DNA from: Hyphomonadaceae bacterium
Lineage (GTDB): Bacteria; Pseudomonadota; Alphaproteobacteria; Caulobacterales; Aquidulcibacteraceae
DNA: 64,000 nt
Direction of reading: 5' to 3'
NCBI GenBank assembly: GCA_019636095.1
Contig: JAHBYF010000003.1
Span: forward strand, 527,705-591,704
Shown here: positions 44,424-53,132 of the stretch, one piece after another
Numbering within the stretch: the first letter of the stretch is position 1
How the letters are laid out: every line of letters starts with the position of its first letter
Notes under the pieces: model-generated
Told to the model about the DNA's origin: nothing
Databases searched by the model: none
The model's input: only the letters and a program-made list of their open reading frames with translations
Translations under genes and position numbers: made by a program

Positions 44424-45520
44424 AAAGCCTGCGCGTTCTCGTTATCTGCCGGCCCGACCAATTGCCGCCAGACACGCTAGAAGGCCTAAGCGAAAAGGAA
44501 ATCTACGCCTGTAAGACAGAGTGGGACGTGTTTACGACCCTGCGCGAAAGCGGCCACGAAGTGGAAGGCTTGGGCGTTCAGTTCGATCTGGCGCCGCTAC
44601 GCGACGCGATCGATGAGTTCAAGCCAGATATCGTCTTCAATCTGCTCGATCAGTTTCACGGCGACACCCTTTACTGCCAGCACGTCGCGAGCTTTCTCGA
44701 ACTGCTCAAGGTCCCCTACACCGGCTGCGGGCCGCGCGGACAAATGCTCTCGCAGGGCAAAGACCTGTCGAAGAAGCTGATGAAGTACCACAACATTCCG
44801 ACGCCGGCGTTTCTTGTGGTGCCGCTTGGGCGCAAGGCAAAGCGTCCAAAGCGGCTCAAATTTCCGTTGATCGTGAAAAGCGTGACGGAAGACGCCTCGG
44901 CCGGCATTTCACAGGCGTCAGTTGTCGATAGCGACGAGAAGCTCGAAGAACGCGTAGCGTTCATTCACGATCGCCTCGGGACAGCGGCGATCGTCGAACA
45001 ATACATTGATGGCCGTGAAATCTATGTGGGTGTGCTCGGCAATGATCGCCTCACCGCGCTGCCGATTTGGGAGCTGAAGTTCACGGCATTGGCCGCCGGC
45101 ACGCTTCCGATCGCCACAGAGCACGTGAAGCACAATGTCGAATATCAGAAGAAGCGCGGCGTCATGCAGGGGCCGGCCGAGGAGCTATCGCCAGCGCTGA
45201 CAACGAAAATCCGCGACATGGTCAAACGCTGCTGCCGAATTCTTGAACTCGACGGCTACGCACGCATCGACTTACGCCTCGACGCCGAGGGCACGCCCTA
45301 CTTCATTGAGGCTAATCCCAATCCAGAGATCGCCTCAACCGAGGAACTGGCGCAATCGGCGCTGTTCGACGGGATCGAGTATCCGGACCTCTTGAACCGC
45401 ATTCTGCAACTTGGTTTGCAGCGAGCGGGGAAGGAGATTGTCTACGTCGAGCGCCCTAGTCTTCGCCCCCATCGCCGCGCAGCGATGGTGGCGACGGACA
45501 TGAGCGCGGCGCGGGAATAA
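44420..45520 (+). CDS. ATP-grasp ligase, D-Ala-D-Ala ligase-like
   Basis: The 366-residue protein has an ATP-grasp fold. Visible are GCGPRGQMLSQGKDLSKKLMKYHNIPTP (central domain), FPLIVKSVTEDASAGIS (ATP-binding lysine loop), VEQYIDGREIYVGVL, and YARIDLRLDAEGTPYFIEANPNPEI with the Mg-binding Asp/Glu/Asn. It resembles D-alanine-D-alanine ligases but lies away from murein genes and is translationally coupled to the metallopeptidase. It probably joins a carboxylate to an amine using ATP. A dedicated peptide product acted on by the partner peptidase is a hypothesis. Confidence 0.85.
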   Translation: MKSLRVLVICRPDQLPPDTLEGLSEKEIYACKTEWDVFTTLRESGHEVEGLGVQFDLAPLRDAIDEFKPDIVFNLLDQFHGDTLYCQHVASFLELLKVPYTGCGPRGQMLSQGKDLSKKLMKYHNIPTPAFLVVPLGRKAKRPKRLKFPLIVKSVTEDASAGISQASVVDSDEKLEERVAFIHDRLGTAAIVEQYIDGREIYVGVLGNDRLTALPIWELKFTALAAGTLPIATEHVKHNVEYQKKRGVMQGPAEELSPALTTKIRDMVKRCCRILELDGYARIDLRLDAEGTPYFIEANPNPEIASTEELAQSALFDGIEYPDLLNRILQLGLQRAGKEIVYVERPSLRPHRRAAMVATDMSAARE

Positions 45521-45523
45521 CCT

Positions 45524-46120
45524 CTAACCACTTAGGCCCCGCAGCCCCTCGCCTCTCGTGCAGCGGATGGCTTCTTTCGGTGTGATGACCCAATCGAGGT
45601 GCGCGTCATGCGGGCCGGTGGGAACGACGCCCATCTCCTGTTCGGCGTAGGCCAGGCCGATCGCAATCGCGCCATGGGCTCGATAAAGCGAAATGATGCG
45701 GTCGTAGTTCCCGCCGCCCTGACCAAGGCGCCTGCCAGCGCGATCGAAAGCGAGCAACGGGATCAGGAAAAGACGTGGGCTTAGGTCAGCGCCATCGGGT
45801 GGAGGCGAAGGAACGCCAAACGCGTCGGGACGCAAAGTCTCGTTGCCGCGCCATTGCAGAAAGCGAGCGGGGCCGCGGCGGCTTTCCATGCGCGGCAACG
45901 CAATCACACGCCCTGCCTTGGAGAGCGCCGCGAGCAACGGGCGGCCATCGATCTCGCCGCCAACCGGCCAATAGCCCGCAACCGGCGACAGCTTGGCCAA
46001 CTCTAACGGAAAGTTCTCGATCAGCTTCAACGCCGCATCGCCTGGCTCGACGGCGTTGCGCTCTGTGCGCATCAGCATGCGCGCGTCTGCTTTGGCGGCT
46101 TCGAGTTCAGTGGGGGTCAC
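45524..46120 (-). CDS. 5-formyltetrahydrofolate cyclo-ligase
   Basis: The 198-residue enzyme converts 5-formyl-THF to 5,10-methenyl-THF using ATP. It has the family sequences VAGYWPVGGEIDGRPLL, FLIPLLAFDRAGRRLGQGGGNYDR and GLAYAEQEMGVVPTGPHDAHLDWVITPKEAI. The start is GTG 46120, four bases after GGGGAG. The 6S-like RNA region and zapA precede it, an order conserved in many proteobacteria (ygfA/fau next to ssrS). Confidence 0.93.
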   Translation of the reverse strand: MTPTELEAAKADARMLMRTERNAVEPGDAALKLIENFPLELAKLSPVAGYWPVGGEIDGRPLLAALSKAGRVIALPRMESRRGPARFLQWRGNETLRPDAFGVPSPPPDGADLSPRLFLIPLLAFDRAGRRLGQGGGNYDRIISLYRAHGAIAIGLAYAEQEMGVVPTGPHDAHLDWVITPKEAIRCTRGEGLRGLSG

Positions 46121-46139
46121 TGCGCTCCCCGCTCACGAG

Positions 46140-46285
46140 AAGAGTGGTTGGGCGGCACCACATGCGCCGTAAGAATTGCTCATCCTCTCGAACCCTAGGC
46201 AACTAGGTGGGCGCCAGGTGCTGCAGACCAGGGTCCGCGACAGAGCCAGCTCCCGAGAGAGATGATACGGTCCCAGGGATGAAAG
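46140..46285 (-). ncRNA. ssrS: Candidate 6S RNA (ssrS)
   Basis: The 224-bp gap between zapA and the 5-FCL gene is where 6S RNA lies in many proteobacteria. On the minus strand CATCTCTCTCG (46254-46264) can pair with CGAGAGGATG (46181-46190), with one bulge, enclosing GC-rich segments CCTGGTCTGCAGCACCTGG and GGCGCCCACCTAG. A double-stranded RNA with internal bubbles mimicking an open promoter would bind RNA polymerase. The boundaries are approximate. The call rests on synteny and pairing, not on a covariance-model match. Confidence 0.55.
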
Positions 46286-46344
46286 CGCCTTTCGAACGCC
46301 GCAGAAACCGCCCGCGCTGAATCTAATGCGGGGAGCGCCTTCCC

Positions 46345-46683
46345 TCAAGCTCTGCCTTGGGCGACCCGAAGCGCGCTGACGCGACCGCGCTCAGGCGCGT
46401 CGGTTGGTTCCGGTGGCGGTTCAGCTTGCAGCTGCGCTTCAACCAGCATGTCCGTCAGCCGCTCAATTTCCATTCGCGCCCGCGCCAGAGCGGCGCTTGT
46501 TGCTTGCGCCTCATCGATGAGCCCAAGTGCGACAAGCACGAGGCGCCGCATGGCGCCAGCATCGCCGCTGAAGCCTTGCAGGCGTGCTTCCAACACCTTG
46601 GCTAGGTCTTCGAGCCGGCGCGTGTCGCACTCGGCGCAGTCGATGGCGTAGTCCTCGCCCAGGATTTTCACGGTGGATTGCAT
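46345..46683 (-). CDS. zapA: Cell division protein ZapA
   Basis: The 112-residue protein has the N-terminal ZapA globular part (STVKILGEDYAIDCAECDTRRLEDLAKVLEARL) and a long helix (RLVLVALGLIDEAQATSAALARARMEIERLTDMLVEAQLQ) for dimerisation. ZapA cross-links FtsZ filaments at the division site. Its ATG overlaps the stop of the 48-residue gene upstream (TGATG). Confidence 0.9.
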   Translation of the reverse strand: MQSTVKILGEDYAIDCAECDTRRLEDLAKVLEARLQGFSGDAGAMRRLVLVALGLIDEAQATSAALARARMEIERLTDMLVEAQLQAEPPPEPTDAPERGRVSALRVAQGRA

Positions 46684-46829
46684 CAGCGTAGCGCCTCCCT
46701 GGCCGCTGCGTTGAGAGCTTTGACGGGTCCGGCAAGCGCCTCGGCGGATGCGTCCACATCCGCGCCCTCGGTTTGGTCGAGGGCGGTTTCCAGAGCGTCT
46801 AGCGCCTCGGTGAGAGAATCGCTCGCCAT
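46683..46829 (-). CDS. 48-residue acidic helical protein coupled to zapA
   Basis: The frame runs from ATG 46829 to TGA 46683-46685 and begins MASDSLTEALDALETALDQTE, continuing Ala/Glu-rich and ending AAAREALR. It is a short amphipathic helix with hydrophobic heptads. The stop overlaps the zapA start, so it is probably translated with ZapA. In related alphaproteobacteria a small coiled-coil protein precedes zapA. A ZapA/FtsZ-linked role is inference from position. Confidence 0.6.
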   Translation of the reverse strand: MASDSLTEALDALETALDQTEGADVDASAEALAGPVKALNAAAREALR

Positions 46830-46957
46830 TGCGACGAATTGTTACGTCCGTGATCGATTCGATGGAAGGCTGAGTTGCTGTTCCGGGCGTGGACGCAAGG
46901 GCCCTTTGCAGTTAATCGGAAGCCACCAAATTCAGCATTTTCCGGGAGACGAGGCTT

Positions 46958-47965
46958 ATGGGCGTGAAGGTTGCCATCAATGGGTTCGGGCGCATTGGCC
47001 GGAACGTTCTGCGCGCGATCTATGAGAGTGGCCGCACGGACATCGAAGTTGTGGCGATCAACGATCTCGGCCCGGTTGCCACCAACGCCCACCTCCTCCG
47101 CTTCGACAGCGTCCATGGCCGTTTCCCAGGCGAAGTGAAGTCGGGTGAGGACTGGATCGATCTTGGTAAGGGCAAGATCAAAGTCACCGCGATCAAGAAC
47201 CCAGCCGAGCTGCCGCACAAGGATCTCGGCGTCGACATCGCGCTTGAGTGCACCGGCATCTTCACGGCTCGCGACAAGGCGGCCCTCCACCTCGAAGGCG
47301 GCGCCAAGCGCGTCATCGTTTCGGCCCCCGCGGACGGCGCCGACTACACCGTCGTTTACGGCGTGAACCACACCGGCCTCACAAAGGATCACATCGTGAT
47401 CTCGAACGCCTCATGCACCACGAACTGCTTGGCCCCGGTGGCAAAGGTTCTGCACGACGCGATCGGCATCGACCACGGCATGATGACAACGATCCATAGC
47501 TACACCGGCGACCAGCCGACGCTCGACACGCTGCACAAGGATCTCTATCGCGCCCGCGCCGCGGCGCTGAACATGATCCCGACGAGCACCGGCGCCGCGA
47601 AGGCGATTGGCCTAGTGATCCCGGATCTGAAGGGCAAGCTCGACGGCATCTCGATCCGCGTGCCGACGCCGAACGTCTCGGTGGTCGACTTCAAGTTCGT
47701 CGCCAAGCGCGCGACGACGAAGGAAGAGATCAACGCCGCGATCAAAGCCGCCTCGGAAGGCGCGCTGAAGGGCGTGCTCGGCAACACCGATCACCCGAAC
47801 GTCTCGATGGACTTCAACCACGATCCGCACTCGTCGATCTTCCACAACGATCAGACCAAGGTGATGGAAGGCAAGTTCTGCTCGGTGCTCTCGTGGTACG
47901 ACAACGAGTGGGGCTTCTCGAACCGCATGGCCGACACGGCCGTGGCGCTGGCGAAGCTGATCTAA
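46958..47965 (+). CDS. gap: Glyceraldehyde-3-phosphate dehydrogenase, type I
   Basis: The 335-residue glycolytic enzyme has [16 protein letters not shown] at the NAD site, aspartate D36 in INDLG (NAD preference), the catalytic [12 protein letters not shown] (C153) and the partner histidine in [23 protein letters not shown] is the C-terminal hallmark. Typical length. Pgk and class I aldolase lie nearby on the same strand, but with other genes between them. It is followed by dispersed repeats. Confidence 0.98.
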   Translation: MGVKVAINGFGRIGRNVLRAIYESGRTDIEVVAINDLGPVATNAHLLRFDSVHGRFPGEVKSGEDWIDLGKGKIKVTAIKNPAELPHKDLGVDIALECTGIFTARDKAALHLEGGAKRVIVSAPADGADYTVVYGVNHTGLTKDHIVISNASCTTNCLAPVAKVLHDAIGIDHGMMTTIHSYTGDQPTLDTLHKDLYRARAAALNMIPTSTGAAKAIGLVIPDLKGKLDGISIRVPTPNVSVVDFKFVAKRATTKEEINAAIKAASEGALKGVLGNTDHPNVSMDFNHDPHSSIFHNDQTKVMEGKFCSVLSWYDNEWGFSNRMADTAVALAKLI

Positions 47966-47975
47966 GGCGCGGACA

Positions 47976-48027
47976 ACCTTCTCCCTTGCGGAGAAGGTGG
48001 CGCGCTTTCGCGCGCCAGATGAGGGGA
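47976..48027 (+). repeat. Dispersed two-hairpin repeat, unit C
   Basis: ACCTTCTCC-CTTGC-GGAGAAGGT is followed by GGCGCGC-TTTC-GCGCGCC and AGATGAGGGG. It has the same plan as units A and B near 19.7 kb, with a different but fully paired second hairpin. It sits right after gap and may protect or end that transcript. Confidence 0.75.
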
Positions 48028-48061
48028 GGAGCCATACATGCAGGCGCCAGCGTGTTGGAAC

Positions 48062-48101
48062 GCCCCTCACCCCCTGCCCCCTCTCCGCAAGGGAGAGGGG
48101 A
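48062..48101 (-). repeat. Dispersed repeat, unit D (second hairpin lost)
   Basis: On the minus strand CCCCTCTCC-CTTGC-GGAGAGGGG is followed by GCAGGGGGTGAGGGGCG, with no paired second arm. It is inverted relative to unit C. On the plus strand its end GGGAGAGGGG forms the ribosome-binding site of the gene starting at 48103. Confidence 0.75.
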
Positions 48102-48102
48102 A

Positions 48103-48384
48103 GTGAAACTCCGCCTTCCCCACCTCACCCCCGTCGCCAAAGGTCAGCTTTGGGGCATGGGCGTGGGCTTGGGGACAGCGCTCTTGGCGGTTGAGCACAT
48201 GGCGCTTAGCTATCGCATCTTCTTCGTCGGCTTCGGAGCGGCTTGGGTGGCGAGCGAGTTTTATCTCGCGCGGCGGCTGATCGGTACCGACGCGAAGACG
48301 CTGACGATCGCCGTGCTGAGCGGGATTTCATTTCCGTGGGTAGGTTGGCTGCTAGCGTTCGGCTTGAACGCTCTGCGGCCATAA
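48103..48384 (+). CDS. Small membrane protein
   Basis: The 93-residue protein starts at GTG 48103, immediately after the GGGAGAGGGG of a dispersed repeat, and has three probable helices (WGMGVGLGTALLAVEH, YRIFFVGFGAAWVASEFYLA, LTIAVLSGISFPWVGWLLAFGL). No motif is recognised. The small neighbour that follows (48438) is likewise a membrane protein. Confidence 0.6.
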   Translation: MKLRLPHLTPVAKGQLWGMGVGLGTALLAVEHMALSYRIFFVGFGAAWVASEFYLARRLIGTDAKTLTIAVLSGISFPWVGWLLAFGLNALRP

Positions 48385-48437
48385 GAACTACGCGCACGGG
48401 GGGTGAGTGAGAGCGTTAACGTGCTTATCGTGCGCCT

Positions 48438-48725
48438 ATGATGCGCATGGTCGTCAAGCGCCACTATTACAGCTTTGCGAACGCGGCGTCGGAGCTCGGC
48501 TTCGCGCTCGCAGCATTCGCCTGCGGCCTTTTTAACGCGCCTGTTTGGCTGACGGCACTAGCGGCGATCTCAATGCTGGCCTATTGGACCGTCACGCGGA
48601 ACTCGGTGCTGAACCGATTGCGCGGCGCGACCTGGGCGACGGTGATGACCTTCGGCTTTGTCGTCATCATCTCCATTCAGGCTGGCTGCTATTGGCTCGG
48701 CCTCGTCGCAGCAGGGCTCATCTGA
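48438..48725 (+). CDS. Small three-helix membrane protein
   Basis: The 95-residue protein begins MMRMVVKRHYYSFANAASELGF and has helices at about 20-37, 38-53 and 68-90 (ATVMTFGFVVIISIQAGCYWLGLV). It is 4 bp upstream of the DUF1993 gene, so the two are probably co-transcribed. Not recognised. Confidence 0.6.
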   Translation: MMRMVVKRHYYSFANAASELGFALAAFACGLFNAPVWLTALAAISMLAYWTVTRNSVLNRLRGATWATVMTFGFVVIISIQAGCYWLGLVAAGLI

Positions 48726-48729
48726 AGTC

Positions 48730-49236
48730 ATGTCAAAAGTTTCTATGCACGCTGTGAGCGCGCCGGTTTTCGTGGGTAATCTGAACAACCTCACAGCCAT
48801 GCTCTCGAAGGCCGAGCAGCAAGCGAAGGCCAAGGGCTACGATCCATCGGTCCTGCTCAGCCAACGCCTGGCGCCCGACATGTTTCCGCTGACGCGCCAA
48901 ATCCAGATTGCCTGTGATCAGGCCAAGGGTTGCGTCGCGCGTCTCGCTGGTCATCCGCCGGAGGCGATGGAAGATACTGAGACGACGTTCGCCGAATTGC
49001 ACGCACGGATCAAAAAGGTTCTAGCCATCGTCGAGAGCTACAAGCCTGAGCAATTTGAAGGCTCAGAGACGCGCGAGATCACGATCAAGATTCCGAACAT
49101 GGAACTGAAGTTCTCCGGCCTCGACTATGTGAACCAATGGGCGATGCCAAACTTCTACTTCCACATCACCATGGCCTACGCGATCCTGCGCCATAACGGC
49201 ATCGAGCTGGGCAAGCGCGATTTCTTGATGAGCTAG
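48730..49236 (+). CDS. DUF1993 family protein
   Basis: The 168-residue protein matches the DUF1993 pattern (a DinB-like four-helix bundle). It has LNNLTAMLSKAEQQAKAKGYDPSVLL, LAPDMFPLTRQIQIACDQAKGCVARLAG, TFAELHARIKKVL and FYFHITMAYAILRHNGIELGKRDFLM. Some DinB-like proteins bind metals, but the function of this group is unknown. The ATG at 48730 follows the preceding stop closely. Confidence 0.85.
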   Translation: MSKVSMHAVSAPVFVGNLNNLTAMLSKAEQQAKAKGYDPSVLLSQRLAPDMFPLTRQIQIACDQAKGCVARLAGHPPEAMEDTETTFAELHARIKKVLAIVESYKPEQFEGSETREITIKIPNMELKFSGLDYVNQWAMPNFYFHITMAYAILRHNGIELGKRDFLMS

Positions 49237-49261
49237 CCCTGGGCGGCTCGATCATCTATTT

Positions 49262-49365
49262 CGTCACTTCGCACGCGTGAAGCGCGATCCGGGACGCCGA
49301 GGCGGCACTCTGGGGTCTGCGATATCTCTGTTCCGGAGTTTCGCTGCGCGGACGCCGGGATGACG
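49262..49365. repeat. Possible REP-like palindromic intergenic element
   Basis: The 104-bp segment begins CGTCACTTCGCACGCG and ends CGCGGACGCCGGGATGACG, with partly complementary ends (CGTCA...TGACG) and GC-rich internal palindromes. It resembles dispersed intergenic repeats of alphaproteobacteria in style. Only one copy is in the window, so the call is tentative. It precedes pgk. Confidence 0.4.
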
Positions 49366-49383
49366 CAATAACAGGACGAGAAC

Positions 49384-50568
49384 ATGAGCTTTCGCCGGAT
49401 CGAAGACGCACCCTCAGGCAAGACCGCCCTGGTGCGCGTGGACTTCAACGTTCCGATGCAAGATGGCGCCGTAAGCGATGACACACGGCTGCGCGCGGCG
49501 TTGCCGACGATCCAGGCGCTGACGACGAAGGGCTGCAAGGTGGCGCTGTTGGCGCACTTCGATCGGCCAAAGGGCAAGCGCGTTCCGGAGATGTCGCTGA
49601 AGCCAGTCGCGGCGGCGCTCGCCAAACTGCTCGGCGCGGACGTGGCGTTCGCCGACGATTGCGTGGGTGATGCGACGAAAAGCGCGATCGCAGCACTGCC
49701 GGCCGGAGGCGTGATCCTTTTGGAGAACACACGCTTCCACGGCGGCGAAGAAAAGAACGATCCGGAACTCGCAAAACAGATCGCAGCGCTCGGCGATTTC
49801 TACGTCAACGACGCGTTCTCCGCTGCGCACCGCGCGCATGCTTCGACGGAAGGTGTTGCGCACATTCTTCCCGCCTTCGCCGGCAAGCAAATGGAGCGCG
49901 AGCTTGATGCGCTTGACGCCGCGCTTGGCAACGCCAAGCGCCCGGTCATGGGCATTGTCGGCGGCGCGAAGGTTTCGACTAAGCTCGACCTGCTGCAGAA
50001 CCTCATCAACAAGCTCGACAAGCTCGCCATCGGCGGCGGCATGGCCAACACCTTCCTCTACGCGCAAGGCGTCGAGATCGGCGGCTCGCTCGCCGAGAAA
50101 GACATGACCGACACCGCGCGCGCCATTCTGGAAGCGGCGAAGGGCAAGTGCGAAATTCTGTTGCCGGTGGACGTGGTGGTCGCGAAGGAGACGAAACCGC
50201 ATACCGAAGCGCGCATCACGGGCCTCGATGACATCGGCGCAGACGAAAAGATTTTGGATGCCGGCGAAAAGACCGTACGCAAGCTGCGCGAAGCGATGAA
50301 GCATTCGCACACCCTCATTTGGAACGGCCCGCTCGGCGTGTTCGAAGTCCCGCCGTTCGATCAGGCGACGGTGATCGCGGCGCAAGAAGCGGCGGAACTC
50401 GCGAAAAGCGGCAAGCTCATCGCGGTCGCGGGTGGCGGCGATACGGTGGCGGCCCTAAATCATGCCGGTGTGGCCGGCGGCTTCACGTTCGTCTCAACCG
50501 CGGGCGGCGCGTTCTTGGAATGGATGGAAGGCAAGGCCCTTCCTGGTGTTGAAGCGCTGAAGCGCTAG
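49384..50568 (+). CDS. pgk: Phosphoglycerate kinase
   Basis: The 394-residue glycolytic enzyme has the substrate-binding [37 protein letters not shown] and [19 protein letters not shown] and nucleotide-binding [16 protein letters not shown] and [16 protein letters not shown]. It makes ATP from 1,3-bisphosphoglycerate. Glutathione peroxidase follows after 10 bp. Confidence 0.98.
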   Translation: MSFRRIEDAPSGKTALVRVDFNVPMQDGAVSDDTRLRAALPTIQALTTKGCKVALLAHFDRPKGKRVPEMSLKPVAAALAKLLGADVAFADDCVGDATKSAIAALPAGGVILLENTRFHGGEEKNDPELAKQIAALGDFYVNDAFSAAHRAHASTEGVAHILPAFAGKQMERELDALDAALGNAKRPVMGIVGGAKVSTKLDLLQNLINKLDKLAIGGGMANTFLYAQGVEIGGSLAEKDMTDTARAILEAAKGKCEILLPVDVVVAKETKPHTEARITGLDDIGADEKILDAGEKTVRKLREAMKHSHTLIWNGPLGVFEVPPFDQATVIAAQEAAELAKSGKLIAVAGGGDTVAALNHAGVAGGFTFVSTAGGAFLEWMEGKALPGVEALKR

Positions 50569-50578
50569 GAGAAAAATC

Positions 50579-51124
50579 ATGGCGTCACTGCAGGACATTT
50601 CGCTGAAACGCATCGATGGCGGCGCCGATACGCTCGCCGCACATAAGGGCAAGGTACTCTTGATCGTGAACGTCGCGTCGAAGTGCGGACTGACGCCGCA
50701 ATATGCGGGCCTCGAAGCGCTCTACAAAGATAAGCGCGCCGCCGGCCTCGAAGTGCTGGGCTTCCCGGCGAACAATTTCCTCGGCCAAGAGCCGGGTACA
50801 GATGCCGAGATCGCCGACTTCTGCCAATCGACGTACGCGGTCGACTTCCCGATGTACTCGAAAATCTCGGTGGCGGGCGCAGACCAGCATCCGCTCTATG
50901 CAGCGCTGATCGCGGCGCAGCCGGCAGCGACCGGCGAAGGTCCATTCCGTGAGCGCCTCGCGGGCAAGAACCTCGCGAGCAACGCGCCGGACATTCTCTG
51001 GAACTTCGAGAAATTCGTCGTCGGCCGCAACGGCGCCGTCGTCGCCCGCTTCTCACCGGACGTGGCTGCGGATGATCCTCGTCTTGTATCGGTGATTGAC
51101 GCTGAGTTGGCTAAGGCAGGCTAG
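50579..51124 (+). CDS. Glutathione peroxidase
   Basis: The 181-residue thioredoxin-fold enzyme reduces hydroperoxides. The catalytic cysteine (not selenocysteine) is C36 in NVASKCGLTPQYAGL. FPANNFLGQEPG supplies the conserved Gln, and WNFEKFVVGRNG supplies the Trp/Asn-Phe motif. The gene is 10 bp after pgk and probably in its operon. Bacterial members often use thioredoxin rather than glutathione. Confidence 0.92.
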   Translation: MASLQDISLKRIDGGADTLAAHKGKVLLIVNVASKCGLTPQYAGLEALYKDKRAAGLEVLGFPANNFLGQEPGTDAEIADFCQSTYAVDFPMYSKISVAGADQHPLYAALIAAQPAATGEGPFRERLAGKNLASNAPDILWNFEKFVVGRNGAVVARFSPDVAADDPRLVSVIDAELAKAG

Positions 51125-51738
51125 TATCTGGGCCTGTTCGCTATCTGGCGAAATGTCGAAGCAAGCCGTGCGAAGTCGTCATTCAGATCTGGGCAATTGT
51201 CCGGCATGACCAGGTGGTGCCTCCCGTCTACGACAGCTTCAAACACAAACTCCGTTCCATCCATGCAGATGATTTCTTCTTCGTCTGCAGACGGCGGACG
51301 GCGCGGTTCAACGGGAAGATTCCAGAAGCCTGTTGCCTCAAACTGATCGCGCAGTGCAGTCATGCGCGCCCGCGAAACTTCAAACTCTATACGGCGGCGA
51401 ACGCTCCCAGGGTGGTAGCCGCCCTGCCCGTCGAGCTGCACAAAGACGACCTCTCCGGATCCATTCGCTGTTTGGGTTACACGAATTGCGTAGGCAGGGG
51501 AGAATGGCGGCACGACCACCAGGCGGTAAACTTTGGCGCCACTCGGCTGCGTGCTAGCAGCCAGAAGCGACGGCTCATGCATCGCTCGAAGCTGTCCTCC
51601 TATCCAGTTCTCCTTGAACTCCCAATCTCCTTCGTCCGCCCATGAGCTGCGCGGCAGATAGGCCTCGCCGCCCTCGCCCGGGGCGACGGGGGTCGCGCAA
51701 CAGGCGACGAATAAGCAGGCAGCAAGTGACCAGCGCAT
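51121..51738 (-). CDS. Lipoprotein of unknown function
   Basis: The 205-residue protein has a lipoprotein signal (MRWSLAACLFVACC) and a periplasmic domain. The domain contains YRLVVVPPFSPAYAIRVTQTANGSGEV, RRIEFEVSRARMTALRDQFEATGFWNLP and EEIICMDGTEFVFEAVVDGRHHLVMPDNCPDLN. The two late cysteines may pair. ATG 51738 is preceded by GGGGTG. It overlaps the glutathione peroxidase end by 4 bp. Family not recognised. Confidence 0.7.
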   Translation of the reverse strand: MRWSLAACLFVACCATPVAPGEGGEAYLPRSSWADEGDWEFKENWIGGQLRAMHEPSLLAASTQPSGAKVYRLVVVPPFSPAYAIRVTQTANGSGEVVFVQLDGQGGYHPGSVRRRIEFEVSRARMTALRDQFEATGFWNLPVEPRRPPSADEEEIICMDGTEFVFEAVVDGRHHLVMPDNCPDLNDDFARLASTFRQIANRPRY

Positions 51739-51938
51739 GACGTCGCACCCCCAGCGCGCGGCGCAGTGTAGCCACACCTGTCTGTAACCGGGCAAATCAC
51801 GTGAGCGTGGCGCGCCGGGGTATTTGTCGCCGCAGGGCAGCGCTCAGCGATAGTTTTTCCCCATGCCCCTGCCCGGCGTGGCGTTTTTGCGAAGGGTGGG
51901 TTAGATACCCGCCATCCAATCAAAACACGGGGCGAGCA

Positions 51939-52961
51939 GTGAATCTCGACGATTTGAACAAGGTGGCGGAAGCCATGGTGGCGCCGGGCCGGGGCATCCT
52001 GGCGGCGGATGAATCCACGGGCACGATCAAGAAGCGCTTCGACGCGATCGGGGTGGAAAATACGGAAGACAATCGCCGCGATTATCGCGAGCTGATGTTC
52101 CGCGCCAGCGACGCCATGAAGTACGTCTCGGGCGTGATCCTGTTCGAAGAGACGCTGTTCCAGAAGGCCGCCGATGGCACGCCGCTGGTCGACATCATCA
52201 CTGCCGCCGGCTCGATCCCGGGGATCAAGGTCGACAAGGGCGCCAGCAAGATGGCTGGCTTCCCGAACGAAACCGTCACCAAAGGCCTCGACGGCCTCTC
52301 CAAACGCCTGCGCAGCTATTACGAGCAAGGCGCGCGTTTTGCGAAGTGGCGCGCTGTGATCGATATCGCCGACGGTATCCCGACCTGGACCTGCGTCAAA
52401 TCGAACGCCCACGCGCTCGCCCGCTACGCCCGCATCTGCCAACAAGAGCAGATCGTCCCGATCGTCGAGCCGGAAGTGCTGATGGACGGCAACCACGATG
52501 CGGCGCGTTGCGACGAAGTCACCCGCTGGGTGCTGCAGACTGTGTTCAATGAACTGGCCGAACAGCGCGTCGCACTGGAAGGCGTTGTGCTGAAGCCGAA
52601 CATGGTGGTCTCGGGCAAGGGTAGTGTTCGCCAAGCTTCGATTGACGAAGTCGCCGAACGCACGATCGCGGCGCTCAAAGCCACGGTGCCGAGCGCCGTG
52701 CCGGGCATCGCTTATCTTTCGGGCGGTCAATCGGATGAACTCGCGACCGCGCACCTCTCGCGCATGAACGAGATTGGCGGCTTCCCGTGGAAGATGACCT
52801 TCTCCTACGGCCGCGCCCTGCAAGCCGCGCCGCAAAAGGCGTGGAGCGGCAAGAAGGAAAACACCGCTGCCGCGCAACGCGCCTTCCTGCATCGCGCGCG
52901 CATGAACGGTCTCGCGAGCCAAGGCCAGTGGAACGAGAAACTCGAAAAACAGGCCGCGTAA
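51939..52961 (+). CDS. fba: Fructose-bisphosphate aldolase, class I
   Basis: The 340-residue enzyme is of the Schiff-base type. It has GRGILAADESTGTIKKRFD, TWTCVKSNAHALARYA, PIVEPEVLMDGNHDAARC, LEGVVLKPNMVVSGKGS (with the active lysine) and YLSGGQSDELATAHL. It cleaves fructose-1,6-bisphosphate without a divalent metal. The start is GTG 51939. A perfect terminator follows the gene. Confidence 0.95.
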   Translation: MNLDDLNKVAEAMVAPGRGILAADESTGTIKKRFDAIGVENTEDNRRDYRELMFRASDAMKYVSGVILFEETLFQKAADGTPLVDIITAAGSIPGIKVDKGASKMAGFPNETVTKGLDGLSKRLRSYYEQGARFAKWRAVIDIADGIPTWTCVKSNAHALARYARICQQEQIVPIVEPEVLMDGNHDAARCDEVTRWVLQTVFNELAEQRVALEGVVLKPNMVVSGKGSVRQASIDEVAERTIAALKATVPSAVPGIAYLSGGQSDELATAHLSRMNEIGGFPWKMTFSYGRALQAAPQKAWSGKKENTAAAQRAFLHRARMNGLASQGQWNEKLEKQAA

Positions 52962-52981
52962 CAATCAACGCCAACACGATG

Positions 52982-53014
52982 AATGGCCTCGCTCTATGGA
53001 GCGAGGCCATTTTT
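52982..53014 (+). terminator. Rho-independent terminator after fba
   Basis: AATGGCCTCGCTC - TATG - GAGCGAGGCCATT is a 13-bp perfect stem, followed by TTTTTC. It ends the aldolase transcript. Confidence 0.93.
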
Positions 53015-53132
53015 CTTTGTACAACAACGTAAACAGAAATCCGCGCGCGCTTAACCACGAATGCGCCAAATCTAACCGCCCTATTAATCCCACTCGCCTA
53101 CCGTCACACGGAAATTGCGGGAGTGGCGGCTC

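Noticed and set aside
49414..50385. A 323-residue open frame on the minus strand across pgk
   Set aside because: It is a shadow of the well-supported pgk frame.
51600..52964. A 454-residue open frame on the minus strand across the aldolase gene
   Set aside because: It is a codon-bias shadow of fba, with no recognisable domain and no conservation signal.
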